From: Bin5 sp965218625
GTDB lineage: Bacteria; Chloroflexota; Anaerolineae; Caldilineales; Caldilineaceae
DNA: 64,000 bases
Reading direction: 5' to 3'
Assembly (NCBI GenBank): GCA_965218625.1
Contig: CBDCLG010000020.1
Location: 682,001 to 746,000, forward strand
The notes under the pieces are model-generated. The model saw only the letters and a list, made by a program, of their open reading frames with translations, was not told the DNA's origin and searched no databases. The position numbers and the translations under genes are program-made. Shown here in pieces: positions 45,727-53,087 of the stretch. How positions within the stretch are numbered: position 1 is the first letter of the stretch; each line of letters starts with the position of its first letter.

Positions 45727-46965
45727 TCAGCCCTCAAGCGCCGCACAGATGTCATCGACAATGTCCTGCGGCTCCTCAACGCCGACGGCCAGGCGCACCA
45801 GTCCATCCGAAATGCCGACGGCAGCTCGCTGCGCCGGCGACAAGGCGCGATGCGAAGCATGGCTCGGATAGAGAACCAGCGAATAAAGATCGCCGACCGT
45901 TGTAGCCGGCTGGACCATCTGCAGCAGTTCGAGGAAGCGAAAAATAGCCTCGCGACCGGCGTCTTTCATTTCAAGCGCCACGACAGCGCCAAATCCACGG
46001 CGGCCGAAGATCCGACCTGCAACCTCATGCTGCGGATGATCGGGCAGGCCCGGGTAGCTTACGCCGGCAAGCGCCGGATGACTCCTCAACTGGTCGGCGA
46101 CAATACAAGCGTTGCGGCACTGACGCTCAACCCGCAGCGGCATCGTCTTGATCCCGCGATGGAGCAGCCACGCTTCGTGTGGACCGAGATTGGCGCCTGT
46201 CTTCTTCTGATGTTCCCAAAAGGCGGGACGCAACTCGCTACGTGCCGCAACGACACCCCCCAGCACATCGCCATGGCCGCCAATATACTTGGTGGCGCTG
46301 TGGATCACAACGTCGACACCGTGCGCAAGGGGACGAAAGAGAACTGGCGTGGCAAACGTATTGTCGACCAGCAGGAGCGTTCCCTGGGCATGGCACAACT
46401 CGGCCAGACGCGGGACATCGACCACTTTGAGGAGCGGATTGGAGATCGTCTCAACAATCAGCACGACCGGCCTTTCCTCGACCAGCGTCCGCTCCACCGC
46501 GTCGAGGTCAGTGGCATCGACAAAAACGCCTCTTACGCCGTATTGTGGCCAGAGCTGGTCCACCAGAGAGTAGGTGGCGCCGTAGCAGTCCTGCGCCGCT
46601 GCAACGGTTGCGCCGGCCTCTACGCCGCAGGCCGCCGCCGCCAGGTTTACCGCAGCCATGCCGCTACCGGTAGCCAGGGCGAAATGCTCATCGGCCCGTT
46701 CCGGCATATCATGACATTCCAACTCCACCATCGCCATTTCGAACGCCGCCACGGTGGGATTTCCGTAGCGCCCATATACGTATAGCTCCGGGTCGCCGCC
46801 CAGCGCCCGGTCAAGATGGTCGCTGTCCTCGTAGGCATAGCCGATGCTGGGCGCGATGCCGCCAACGACAGGCGCCGCTGCAACGCGCTTGTCGCGGGGG
46901 GCGTAGCGACGGGCTTCTCCCCCGTGAACGGCCTTGCTGTCGATTGACTTGGGGACGAAAGGCAT
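45727..46965 (-). CDS. Trans-sulfuration PLP enzyme (cystathionine gamma-synthase / methionine gamma-lyase family)
   Basis: 412 residues from the ATG at 46965; a TTG at 46992 would add nine. PLP fold type I: YGRYGNPTVAAFE near the N-terminus, ATGSGMAAVN for phosphate binding, LLVDNTFATP, and the PLP lysine in SATKYIGGHGD. The C-terminal SLG-like motif region reads SLVLYPSHASHRALS. The family includes synthases and lyases acting on cystathionine, homocysteine or methionine; they cannot be told apart here. Starts 32 bases after mreB. Confidence 0.9.
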   Translation of the reverse strand: MPFVPKSIDSKAVHGGEARRYAPRDKRVAAAPVVGGIAPSIGYAYEDSDHLDRALGGDPELYVYGRYGNPTVAAFEMAMVELECHDMPERADEHFALATGSGMAAVNLAAAACGVEAGATVAAAQDCYGATYSLVDQLWPQYGVRGVFVDATDLDAVERTLVEERPVVLIVETISNPLLKVVDVPRLAELCHAQGTLLLVDNTFATPVLFRPLAHGVDVVIHSATKYIGGHGDVLGGVVAARSELRPAFWEHQKKTGANLGPHEAWLLHRGIKTMPLRVERQCRNACIVADQLRSHPALAGVSYPGLPDHPQHEVAGRIFGRRGFGAVVALEMKDAGREAIFRFLELLQMVQPATTVGDLYSLVLYPSHASHRALSPAQRAAVGISDGLVRLAVGVEEPQDIVDDICAALEG

Positions 46966-46997
46966 GGTGGCGAGCGCGCTCAAGGACTGCAACCGTG

Positions 46998-48008
46998 TCA
47001 GGAGTAGATCATCGGCAGGCTGCGCCGCATAATTTCGTAGTTTTCCAACGCGCGGCCGGCGCCCAACGCCACACAGGCCATCGGATTTTCCGCCACATAG
47101 GCCGGCACGCCTGTCTCCTGCGTAAAGAGTGAGGCGATCAGGCGAAGCTGCGCGCCGCCGCCGGTGATCACCATGCCCCGGTCAATGATATCGGCGGCGA
47201 GCTCGGGCGGGGCCTTTTCAAGCGTCGCACGCACGGTACGAACCATATTCTGCAGCGGCTCGATCATCGCCTCGATCACTTCGCTGTTCGTGATCTCGAT
47301 CGTTTTCGGCAGCCCATTGATCTGATCGCGACCGCGAACCTCGATACCGCGGTCCTCCTCAGTGGGCAAGGCAGACCCAATCGCAATCTTGATCTCCTCA
47401 GCCGTCTGATCCCCGACATGAAGATTGTACTTCTTGCGGATGTAACTGACGATCGACTCATCCAGGCGGTTACCGCCGACGCGCACACTGTCCCAGACAA
47501 CAATATCGTACATCGAGACGATGGCGGCTTCGGTTGTGCCGCCACCCATGTCAACCACCATATTGCCCGTCGGCGTTCCGATCGGAAGCCCCGCGCCGTA
47601 CGCGGCCGCCAGCGGTTCGGGGATCAGATAAGCCGCGCCTGCGCCTGCCTGCATGGCTGCGTCGTGGACGGCGCGCTCCTCGACCGACGTGACGCCGCGC
47701 GGCGTGCTGATCATTACCTTGGGCTTGAAGAGGGGAAAGCGGCCAACGATGTCGCGAATATATTTGCGCAGCATCGCCTCGGTTACGACAAAGTCGGCGA
47801 TAACGCCGTCGCGCATCGGCCGAACAACTTCGATGCTCTCAGGTGTGCGGCCCAGCGTGTCGTAGGCTTCGTGCCCGATGAGCACCATCTTGTTGGCTTG
47901 CGGCCGGATAGCCACGACAGAGGGTTCGTGCAGGACGATCCCCCGACCTTTCACATGCACGAGCACATTGACAGTGCCGAGGTCGATTCCGATCTGCTTC
48001 TCAAACAT
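46998..48008 (-). CDS. mreB: Rod shape-determining protein MreB
   Basis: 336 residues. Actin-fold signatures: IGIDLGTVNVLVHVKGRGIV (phosphate 1), MVVDMGGGTTEAAIVS (phosphate 2) and MVITGGGAQLRLI (adenosine). Forms membrane-bound filaments that guide wall synthesis. mreC and mreD do not follow, so it is either a second MreB/Mbl-like copy or a separated mreB. Preceded by a TATAAT promoter. Confidence 0.95.
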   Translation of the reverse strand: MFEKQIGIDLGTVNVLVHVKGRGIVLHEPSVVAIRPQANKMVLIGHEAYDTLGRTPESIEVVRPMRDGVIADFVVTEAMLRKYIRDIVGRFPLFKPKVMISTPRGVTSVEERAVHDAAMQAGAGAAYLIPEPLAAAYGAGLPIGTPTGNMVVDMGGGTTEAAIVSMYDIVVWDSVRVGGNRLDESIVSYIRKKYNLHVGDQTAEEIKIAIGSALPTEEDRGIEVRGRDQINGLPKTIEITNSEVIEAMIEPLQNMVRTVRATLEKAPPELAADIIDRGMVITGGGAQLRLIASLFTQETGVPAYVAENPMACVALGAGRALENYEIMRRSLPMIYS

Positions 48009-48095
48009 AGACTGTTTTCGTATCTGTACTCACGTTAGACGCTGGGGAACCTGATTCCGCCGGGCCAAGCGACGACTGCGAATCATCCATCCGCA

Positions 48096-48125
48096 ATTAT
48101 AACTTCACTCTGCCCGTTTGGACAA
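48096..48125 (-). promoter_or_regulatory. Candidate promoter for mreB
   Basis: Minus-strand TTGTCC and TATAAT with an 18-base spacer, about 85 bases before the mreB ATG. Confidence 0.5.
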
Positions 48126-48167
48126 ATCACTTCCGGAAAATCCAGAGTTGCTTCCTCGTTTGGTTTG

Positions 48168-48365
48168 CTACCGCCTGCTGCGCCGTACGAAGCCGAACGC
48201 GCCGTAAAACCCGAGAATCAGTCCCGCGAGTGAGGCGCTATAGGAAATGAAGCTGAGCAAGAAACCGGCTTCGATGACCCGGATGACCATGCTGAAAGCC
48301 AGCAGAAAACCAAACAGAAGCAAGGAAAAACCGTAGAGTATCAGATGCAGTGGTGAAGTGGGCAT
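48168..48365 (-). CDS. Small membrane protein, two helices
   Basis: 65 residues from the ATG at 48365 (MPTSPLHLILYGFSLLLFGF). Two hydrophobic segments (about 6-30 and 34-57) and a basic C-terminus (FVRRSRR). Not recognised. It lies 26 bases after the peptide-transporter ATPase stop on the same strand and may be the last gene of that operon. Confidence 0.6.
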   Translation of the reverse strand: MPTSPLHLILYGFSLLLFGFLLAFSMVIRVIEAGFLLSFISYSASLAGLILGFYGAFGFVRRSRR

Positions 48366-48391
48366 ATCCCTATCCGTGCAGAGCTTGCCAC

Positions 48392-49444
48392 TCACGAGTT
48401 GACGGGAGTATCCTCATAGAGCCAGCAGCGGGAGAAATGGCGCGGCTCCGGCTCAAAATCGGGAGGCGTATCCACGTCGCAAAGATTCTCCATGAAATGC
48501 GTGCAACGCGGGTGAAAACGGCACCCTGTGGGCGGATTGACCAAGCTGGGCGGCTCGCCCGGGGGTACGTCGCGAAAGACGTGGGCATTTTCAGGGTCAG
48601 GGTCGGCAATGGCGGCCAGCAGCGCACGTGTATAGGGATGTAAAGGATTGCGCAGCAGGTCGTCCATCTGCGACTGCTCAACGATCTCGCCGGCGTACAT
48701 GACGAAGATGCGTTCCGAGAAGTATCGGACGGTGGAAAGGTCGTGGGTGATGTAAACGACGGCGAGATTGTGTGATCGCTGCAGCCCTTGCAGCAGCCGC
48801 AGAATCTCGACGCGTACTGACATATCCAGCATCGAGACCGGTTCGTCGGCCACGATCATGCGCGGGCTGAGCAGCATTGCGCGTGCGATCACGACGCGTT
48901 GTTGCTGGCCGCCGCTGAGCATATGCGGAAATCTCGGCAGAATGTCCTCGACCGGCGTCAGTCTGACCTCATCCATAACCACATGAATGCGTTTCTGACG
49001 GTCGGATTCACTCATGTTGCCGTGAATCTTGAGCGGTTCGCCGAGAATGCGCCGGACATCCATGAAGGGGGGCAGCGCGCCGAAGGGGTCCTGCTGAACA
49101 TAGCCGACCTGTGAACGGTACCACTGCAACTCTTGCGAATCGAGGGTGCTGAGATCGCGTCCCTCGAAGATGACGGATCCGTCGGTTGGCCTGTGCAACC
49201 CCAGAATCGTCTTCATCAGCGTGGACTTGCCACAGCCGCTCTCGCCAACAATCGCGATTGCTTCCCCGGCGTGTAAGTCAAAACTGACATCGTCAACCGC
49301 GCGGACAGTACCGGCGCGTCCGAAGCCCCAACGCCTGAGTTCGAACCAGGTGCGCACATCCCGCAACGACAGAAGCGGCTCGGCCGAGGCATCCGAAAGG
49401 TTGGCAGCTTGGGACTGAGCAGTTTCAGGGGTCGTCACCGTCAT
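48392..49444 (-). CDS. Peptide ABC transporter ATP-binding protein, OppF/DppF type
   Basis: 350 residues from the ATG at 49444 (AGG six bases upstream); an ATG at 49528 overlaps the previous stop and cannot be excluded. Walker A GESGCGKST, Q-loop VQQDPFGALPP, signature LSGGQQQRVVIARA, Walker B MIVADEPVSMLD, H-loop YITHDLSTVRY. The C-terminal oligopeptide domain has the Cys cluster CRFHPRCTHFMENLCD typical of Opp/Dpp ATPases, which can bind an iron-sulfur cluster. Partner of the ATPase upstream. Confidence 0.93.
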   Translation of the reverse strand: MTVTTPETAQSQAANLSDASAEPLLSLRDVRTWFELRRWGFGRAGTVRAVDDVSFDLHAGEAIAIVGESGCGKSTLMKTILGLHRPTDGSVIFEGRDLSTLDSQELQWYRSQVGYVQQDPFGALPPFMDVRRILGEPLKIHGNMSESDRQKRIHVVMDEVRLTPVEDILPRFPHMLSGGQQQRVVIARAMLLSPRMIVADEPVSMLDMSVRVEILRLLQGLQRSHNLAVVYITHDLSTVRYFSERIFVMYAGEIVEQSQMDDLLRNPLHPYTRALLAAIADPDPENAHVFRDVPPGEPPSLVNPPTGCRFHPRCTHFMENLCDVDTPPDFEPEPRHFSRCWLYEDTPVNS

Positions 49445-49511
49445 CCTCGACCTCGCTGCGCGCACGGAATATCCGCTACGCGGGCAGGAACGAAACAGGC
49501 AGCGGTCTGCT

Positions 49512-50492
49512 TCACTGGGTGTCTCCATTGTGATGTAGCCAGCACTTCACGTGCTGCCGCTGGCCTGTTCGGACCAGCGCGGGATCGCTTTCGCAGAGCT
49601 CGAAGCGATGGTTGCAGCGGACTGCAAAGCGACAGCCTTGTGGCAGATCCAATAAGCTGGGGGGCTGGCCGCTGATAAACTCCGGTTCCTCGGTCTGGCG
49701 CAGCTTGGGAACGCTGGCCATCAGCTTCTGCGAATAGGGATGGAGCGGCTCAACAAAGAAACGCTCGGCGTCGTTCAATTCGATCAGTTGGCCGGCATAC
49801 ATAACGGCTGCTCGGTCGGCCAGTTCGCTTGAAGTGCCAATATCGTGGGTGATCAGAATGAAGCTCGTGGAAGTCTCCTGTTTGACCCGCTTCAGAACGT
49901 TCATAATGTTGGCCTGGGTGAGAACGTCGAGCGCCGAGGTTGGCTCATCGAGAATGATAAGGTCCGGGTCAGTTACCATTGCCATGGCAATGGCGACGCG
50001 CTGGCGCATGCCGCCGCTAAGTTCGAAAGCGTACCGGTTGAGAAAATCGGCGGGAACGCCAACATGTTGAAAGGCGGCGGCCGACCGTTCGAAGGCCTCG
50101 GAACGACGGATTCCAAAGTGGGAAAGCAGCGGCTCCGCGACCTGATCACCTACTTTAAGTACCGGGTTCAGCGAATTCATCGCGGCCTGCGGCACAAGCG
50201 AAATCTTGACCCAGCGCACCTGCTGGCGATATTCGTCATCGCTCAGCTGCATGACCTCCTGCCCGTTCAGTTTGACACTACCGGAGTAGGTGTGGACATT
50301 GCGGGGCAACAGGCGCAGAATCGCTCTGGTGAGCGAGGTCTTGCCGCAGCCGGATTCACCCAGGATCACCATCGCTTCGTTACGGCGCAGGTTCAGGCTG
50401 ATACCGTCGACCGCGTGCAAAACGCCCTGCTTCGTCCGAAAATAGAGCCGCAGGTCCTCGATTTGTAGCAGAGGCTGTTCGGAACCGGCCAT
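49512..50492 (-). CDS. Peptide ABC transporter ATP-binding protein, OppD/DppD type
   Basis: 326 residues from the ATG at 50492, which shares one base with the permease stop (TAATG). Walker A GESGCGKTS, Q-loop VPQAAMNSLNP (the OppD form), signature LSGGMRQRVAIAMA, Walker B LIILDEPTSALD, H-loop LITHDIGTSSE. C-terminal Cys cluster CRFAVRCNHRFELC. Provides one of the two ATP sites of the transporter. Confidence 0.94.
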   Translation of the reverse strand: MAGSEQPLLQIEDLRLYFRTKQGVLHAVDGISLNLRRNEAMVILGESGCGKTSLTRAILRLLPRNVHTYSGSVKLNGQEVMQLSDDEYRQQVRWVKISLVPQAAMNSLNPVLKVGDQVAEPLLSHFGIRRSEAFERSAAAFQHVGVPADFLNRYAFELSGGMRQRVAIAMAMVTDPDLIILDEPTSALDVLTQANIMNVLKRVKQETSTSFILITHDIGTSSELADRAAVMYAGQLIELNDAERFFVEPLHPYSQKLMASVPKLRQTEEPEFISGQPPSLLDLPQGCRFAVRCNHRFELCESDPALVRTGQRQHVKCWLHHNGDTQ

Positions 50493-51853
50493 TACAAATC
50501 TCGCAATCTGGGATTGAAGACTCTGTCCAGGGCGAAACCGACCATGGCAAAGCCGAGGCCGGAGAGCAGCAACAGGGCGGCAGGCTCGAGCACCCAATAG
50601 TAGTGGCCCTGGTAGAGCGCGTCGTTGACGCGAGCGTCGCTCAGTACTTTGCCCCAGGTAGGCAATAAGGGGTCGCCCAGGTTCAGCACTGCCAGCGTTG
50701 CCTCGACAAAGACGAATGAAGGGATCGATACCACAAAACCTGGTACGAGCGTAGGAATGATGCGGGGAATGAGATAGAGAAAGATAATGCGGAAATCACC
50801 GGCGCCATAGGCCCGAGCGGCCTCGAAGTAGGGCGACTCCTTGATCTGGAGGAAGATGGCGCGGCTGGTCTTGATGCCGGAGCTGAAGATACTCAACAGA
50901 ATCAGAACGCCCAGCATCACCCAGATGCTGCGCGAGTAAAACAGACCTACCATGATCAGGATCGGCAGGACCGGCAGGATCAGGTTGACTTCGGTTATGC
51001 GCTGGATTGCCGCGTCAATGATTCCTCCGAACCAGACCCCGATCGCGGCGACAATGAGTGTACTTACCGAGGACCCAACGGCCGCCAGGAGGCCGAAAGC
51101 CAGAGCCACCGGCATCCCCCACATCAGGGCCAGCGTCAGGTCGCGGCGCAGGTGATCGGTGCCGGCGAGGCCGTAGACTTCGCCATAGATGACAAGCCTT
51201 GCGTCAACGTCGGCATCATCCTCGAATACCAGCCCGGCAGCCACGAGTTGGTAGGTTCCTTTCAACGGCTTGGGATCGTCTTCGTCCGAGGCAGGATCGG
51301 CGAAGAGGCCTATCTCCGGCTTGACTCCGTCGAGACGCTTCTCCAGCTTTTCTTCTTGCGAAAAGCGGACGGTGACCGGCCCTTCGACGGTGACATCGGC
51401 AATGCGGATCTCGCGTCCGTCCGGCGTCAGCCAGGTGAGCGAAACGAGCGGACGTTTCTGTTCATGCTCAGAAGTGAGGAAAAGGGAGATTTCCTGGGGA
51501 AACTCATCGGCCGTATAGTCAAAAGTGAAGGTGGTGATGACATCGGTCATCTCTTCAGAGACTTCCTTGCGCGCCTTCTGTACGGATTCGCCTTCGGATT
51601 CCCCCGCCGGACCCAGAATCAGCGTCTCGGGCAGGTTGACGCCGGGGAACAGGTTCACCCATTTGGGCATGGCAGTGCGAGGGTTCTCAAGCCATACACC
51701 TTCTCCTCCCCGCCACAGGTCAACCGCTTCACTGTAGGGAATGGCGAACACGGTATAAATGGAGAACAGGATCATGGCCGCAATGATGGCCAGACCGGCG
51801 ATGGCGGAAGGATATTGGGAAAGAGCGGACAGCGTCCGCCGCAGCGCCGTCAT
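50492..51853 (-). CDS. Peptide ABC transporter permease, DppC type with large insertion
   Basis: 453 residues, about 150 longer than usual. Helix 1 (about 17-38) is followed by an extracytoplasmic insert (about 40-227) rich in beta-type sequence, then the standard entry GTDHLRRDL and five more helices. The EAA coupling loop reads EAARAYGAGDFRIIFLYLIP. The usual C-terminal GDGLRDALDP motif is absent; the end is LDRVFNPRLRDL. The insert might contact the very large binding protein encoded upstream. Overlaps the DppB stop by four bases. Confidence 0.9.
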   Translation of the reverse strand: MTALRRTLSALSQYPSAIAGLAIIAAMILFSIYTVFAIPYSEAVDLWRGGEGVWLENPRTAMPKWVNLFPGVNLPETLILGPAGESEGESVQKARKEVSEEMTDVITTFTFDYTADEFPQEISLFLTSEHEQKRPLVSLTWLTPDGREIRIADVTVEGPVTVRFSQEEKLEKRLDGVKPEIGLFADPASDEDDPKPLKGTYQLVAAGLVFEDDADVDARLVIYGEVYGLAGTDHLRRDLTLALMWGMPVALAFGLLAAVGSSVSTLIVAAIGVWFGGIIDAAIQRITEVNLILPVLPILIMVGLFYSRSIWVMLGVLILLSIFSSGIKTSRAIFLQIKESPYFEAARAYGAGDFRIIFLYLIPRIIPTLVPGFVVSIPSFVFVEATLAVLNLGDPLLPTWGKVLSDARVNDALYQGHYYWVLEPAALLLLSGLGFAMVGFALDRVFNPRLRDL

Positions 51854-52992
51854 ACCTGGCCCCCCTGGTTGCCCCCGACCTTAACGCGGGGGTCTATGAG
51901 GGCGTAGACGATGTCGAGGAAAAAGACTGTGATGCCGAGCAGGTATGCATAGATAACGGTAGAGCCTACGATCACCGAAGTCTCAAATATGTTGGAAGCC
52001 AGATAGAAGAGCCGCCCCAGTCCCGGCCAATTGAAAATCGTCTCAAGCACAATTGATCCAAACCAGAGGCCAATGATGGACAGAGCCAGGCCGGTCACGA
52101 TCGTGGGCATCGTCGGCCTCATTATGTACCGGCGCTCGATCACCCGGTCGGACAGACCTTTGGCGCGGGCCATGTCGACATAGTCTTCATTGGAAAAGAT
52201 GAGAAAGAAGGTGCGCCAGGAGTAGATGCCCAAAAAGACGGCGCTGATGAATATTGCCCCAACCGGCAGCACCATGTGGTTGAGGACGCTCAAAGAGTAG
52301 TTGAAGAGCGATTCGGGCGGGGGCGCCGAAACGAGTCCTCCGAATGGAAACCACCCTGCCAGGGCGGCAAAGAGCAGTATGAGAAACAGGCCGTAAAACC
52401 AGCTGGGCGCAGCCGATGTCGGGGCCAGCGCAACGATAACCCGGTCGAGCGCGCTGCCATAGTTGCGGGAAAGATAGAGGGCAACAAAGATGCCCACAAA
52501 AAAGAGCATGAAGAACGAGGTGGAGAAAAGAAGCACCGTGGCGGGCAAGCGCTCCAGGATGATCAGACGTACCTGCCGCGAGCCGCTGTCGCTCGACATA
52601 TTATCGGCCCACCCCAGGTTCAGCGTCATAGCCCCCAACAGAAAGTTGAAACTGCGAACGAGGAACGGTCGGTCAAGTCCCATCCGCTTCTCCTGCAGAA
52701 CAACCAACTTATTGATATGTTCCCGCCGTTCATCGGCGGTCATGTTTTTTAGCTCCTGATCCTGCGACACCGCGATCGCAACCGTCTCTCGGATATATCC
52801 TTTGCGGATCTCATCCACATGGCCGCCCATGTTGGCAATCAGAATCGTCAGATATACCCCGATCAGGACCGTGATAAACAGGGCAACCATGCGGAGCGCG
52901 GTGTAGTGCACAACTCGCGTGAGGGTGCTTTGCGTCCTGGTGCTTTCGGCGCTCTCGGCGCCGGGTCGAAGGGGAAGAGCAGCGTCAGTCAT
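51850..52992 (-). CDS. Peptide ABC transporter permease, DppB type
   Basis: 380 residues. N-terminal helix at about 33-54 after a 30-residue cytoplasmic head, a long periplasmic loop (about 55-140), then five helices. EAA loop: YVDMARAKGLSDRVIERRYI. LPATVLLFSTSFFMLFFVGI and the GLWFGSIVLETIFNWPGLG motif match DppB. It starts 95 bases after the binding-protein stop, with a hairpin between. Confidence 0.93.
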   Translation of the reverse strand: MTDAALPLRPGAESAESTRTQSTLTRVVHYTALRMVALFITVLIGVYLTILIANMGGHVDEIRKGYIRETVAIAVSQDQELKNMTADERREHINKLVVLQEKRMGLDRPFLVRSFNFLLGAMTLNLGWADNMSSDSGSRQVRLIILERLPATVLLFSTSFFMLFFVGIFVALYLSRNYGSALDRVIVALAPTSAAPSWFYGLFLILLFAALAGWFPFGGLVSAPPPESLFNYSLSVLNHMVLPVGAIFISAVFLGIYSWRTFFLIFSNEDYVDMARAKGLSDRVIERRYIMRPTMPTIVTGLALSIIGLWFGSIVLETIFNWPGLGRLFYLASNIFETSVIVGSTVIYAYLLGITVFFLDIVYALIDPRVKVGGNQGGQV

Positions 52993-53026
52993 CGCCTGTC
53001 CTTGTGACTCCAGGGGAAATTCAAGA

Positions 53027-53065
53027 GAAATGAGGAGCGAGAAAAAATGTCCCGCTCCTCATTTC
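53027..53065 (-). terminator. Intercistronic hairpin between binding-protein and permease genes
   Basis: Perfect 13-bp stem (GAAATGAGGAGCG / CGCTCCTCATTTC), 13-base loop, no T-tract on the minus strand (TCTTGAATTTCC). Likely a partial terminator or 3'-end stabiliser that raises binding-protein mRNA over permease mRNA. Confidence 0.65.
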
Positions 53066-53087
53066 CCGTCGTCTCACTACTACAATG

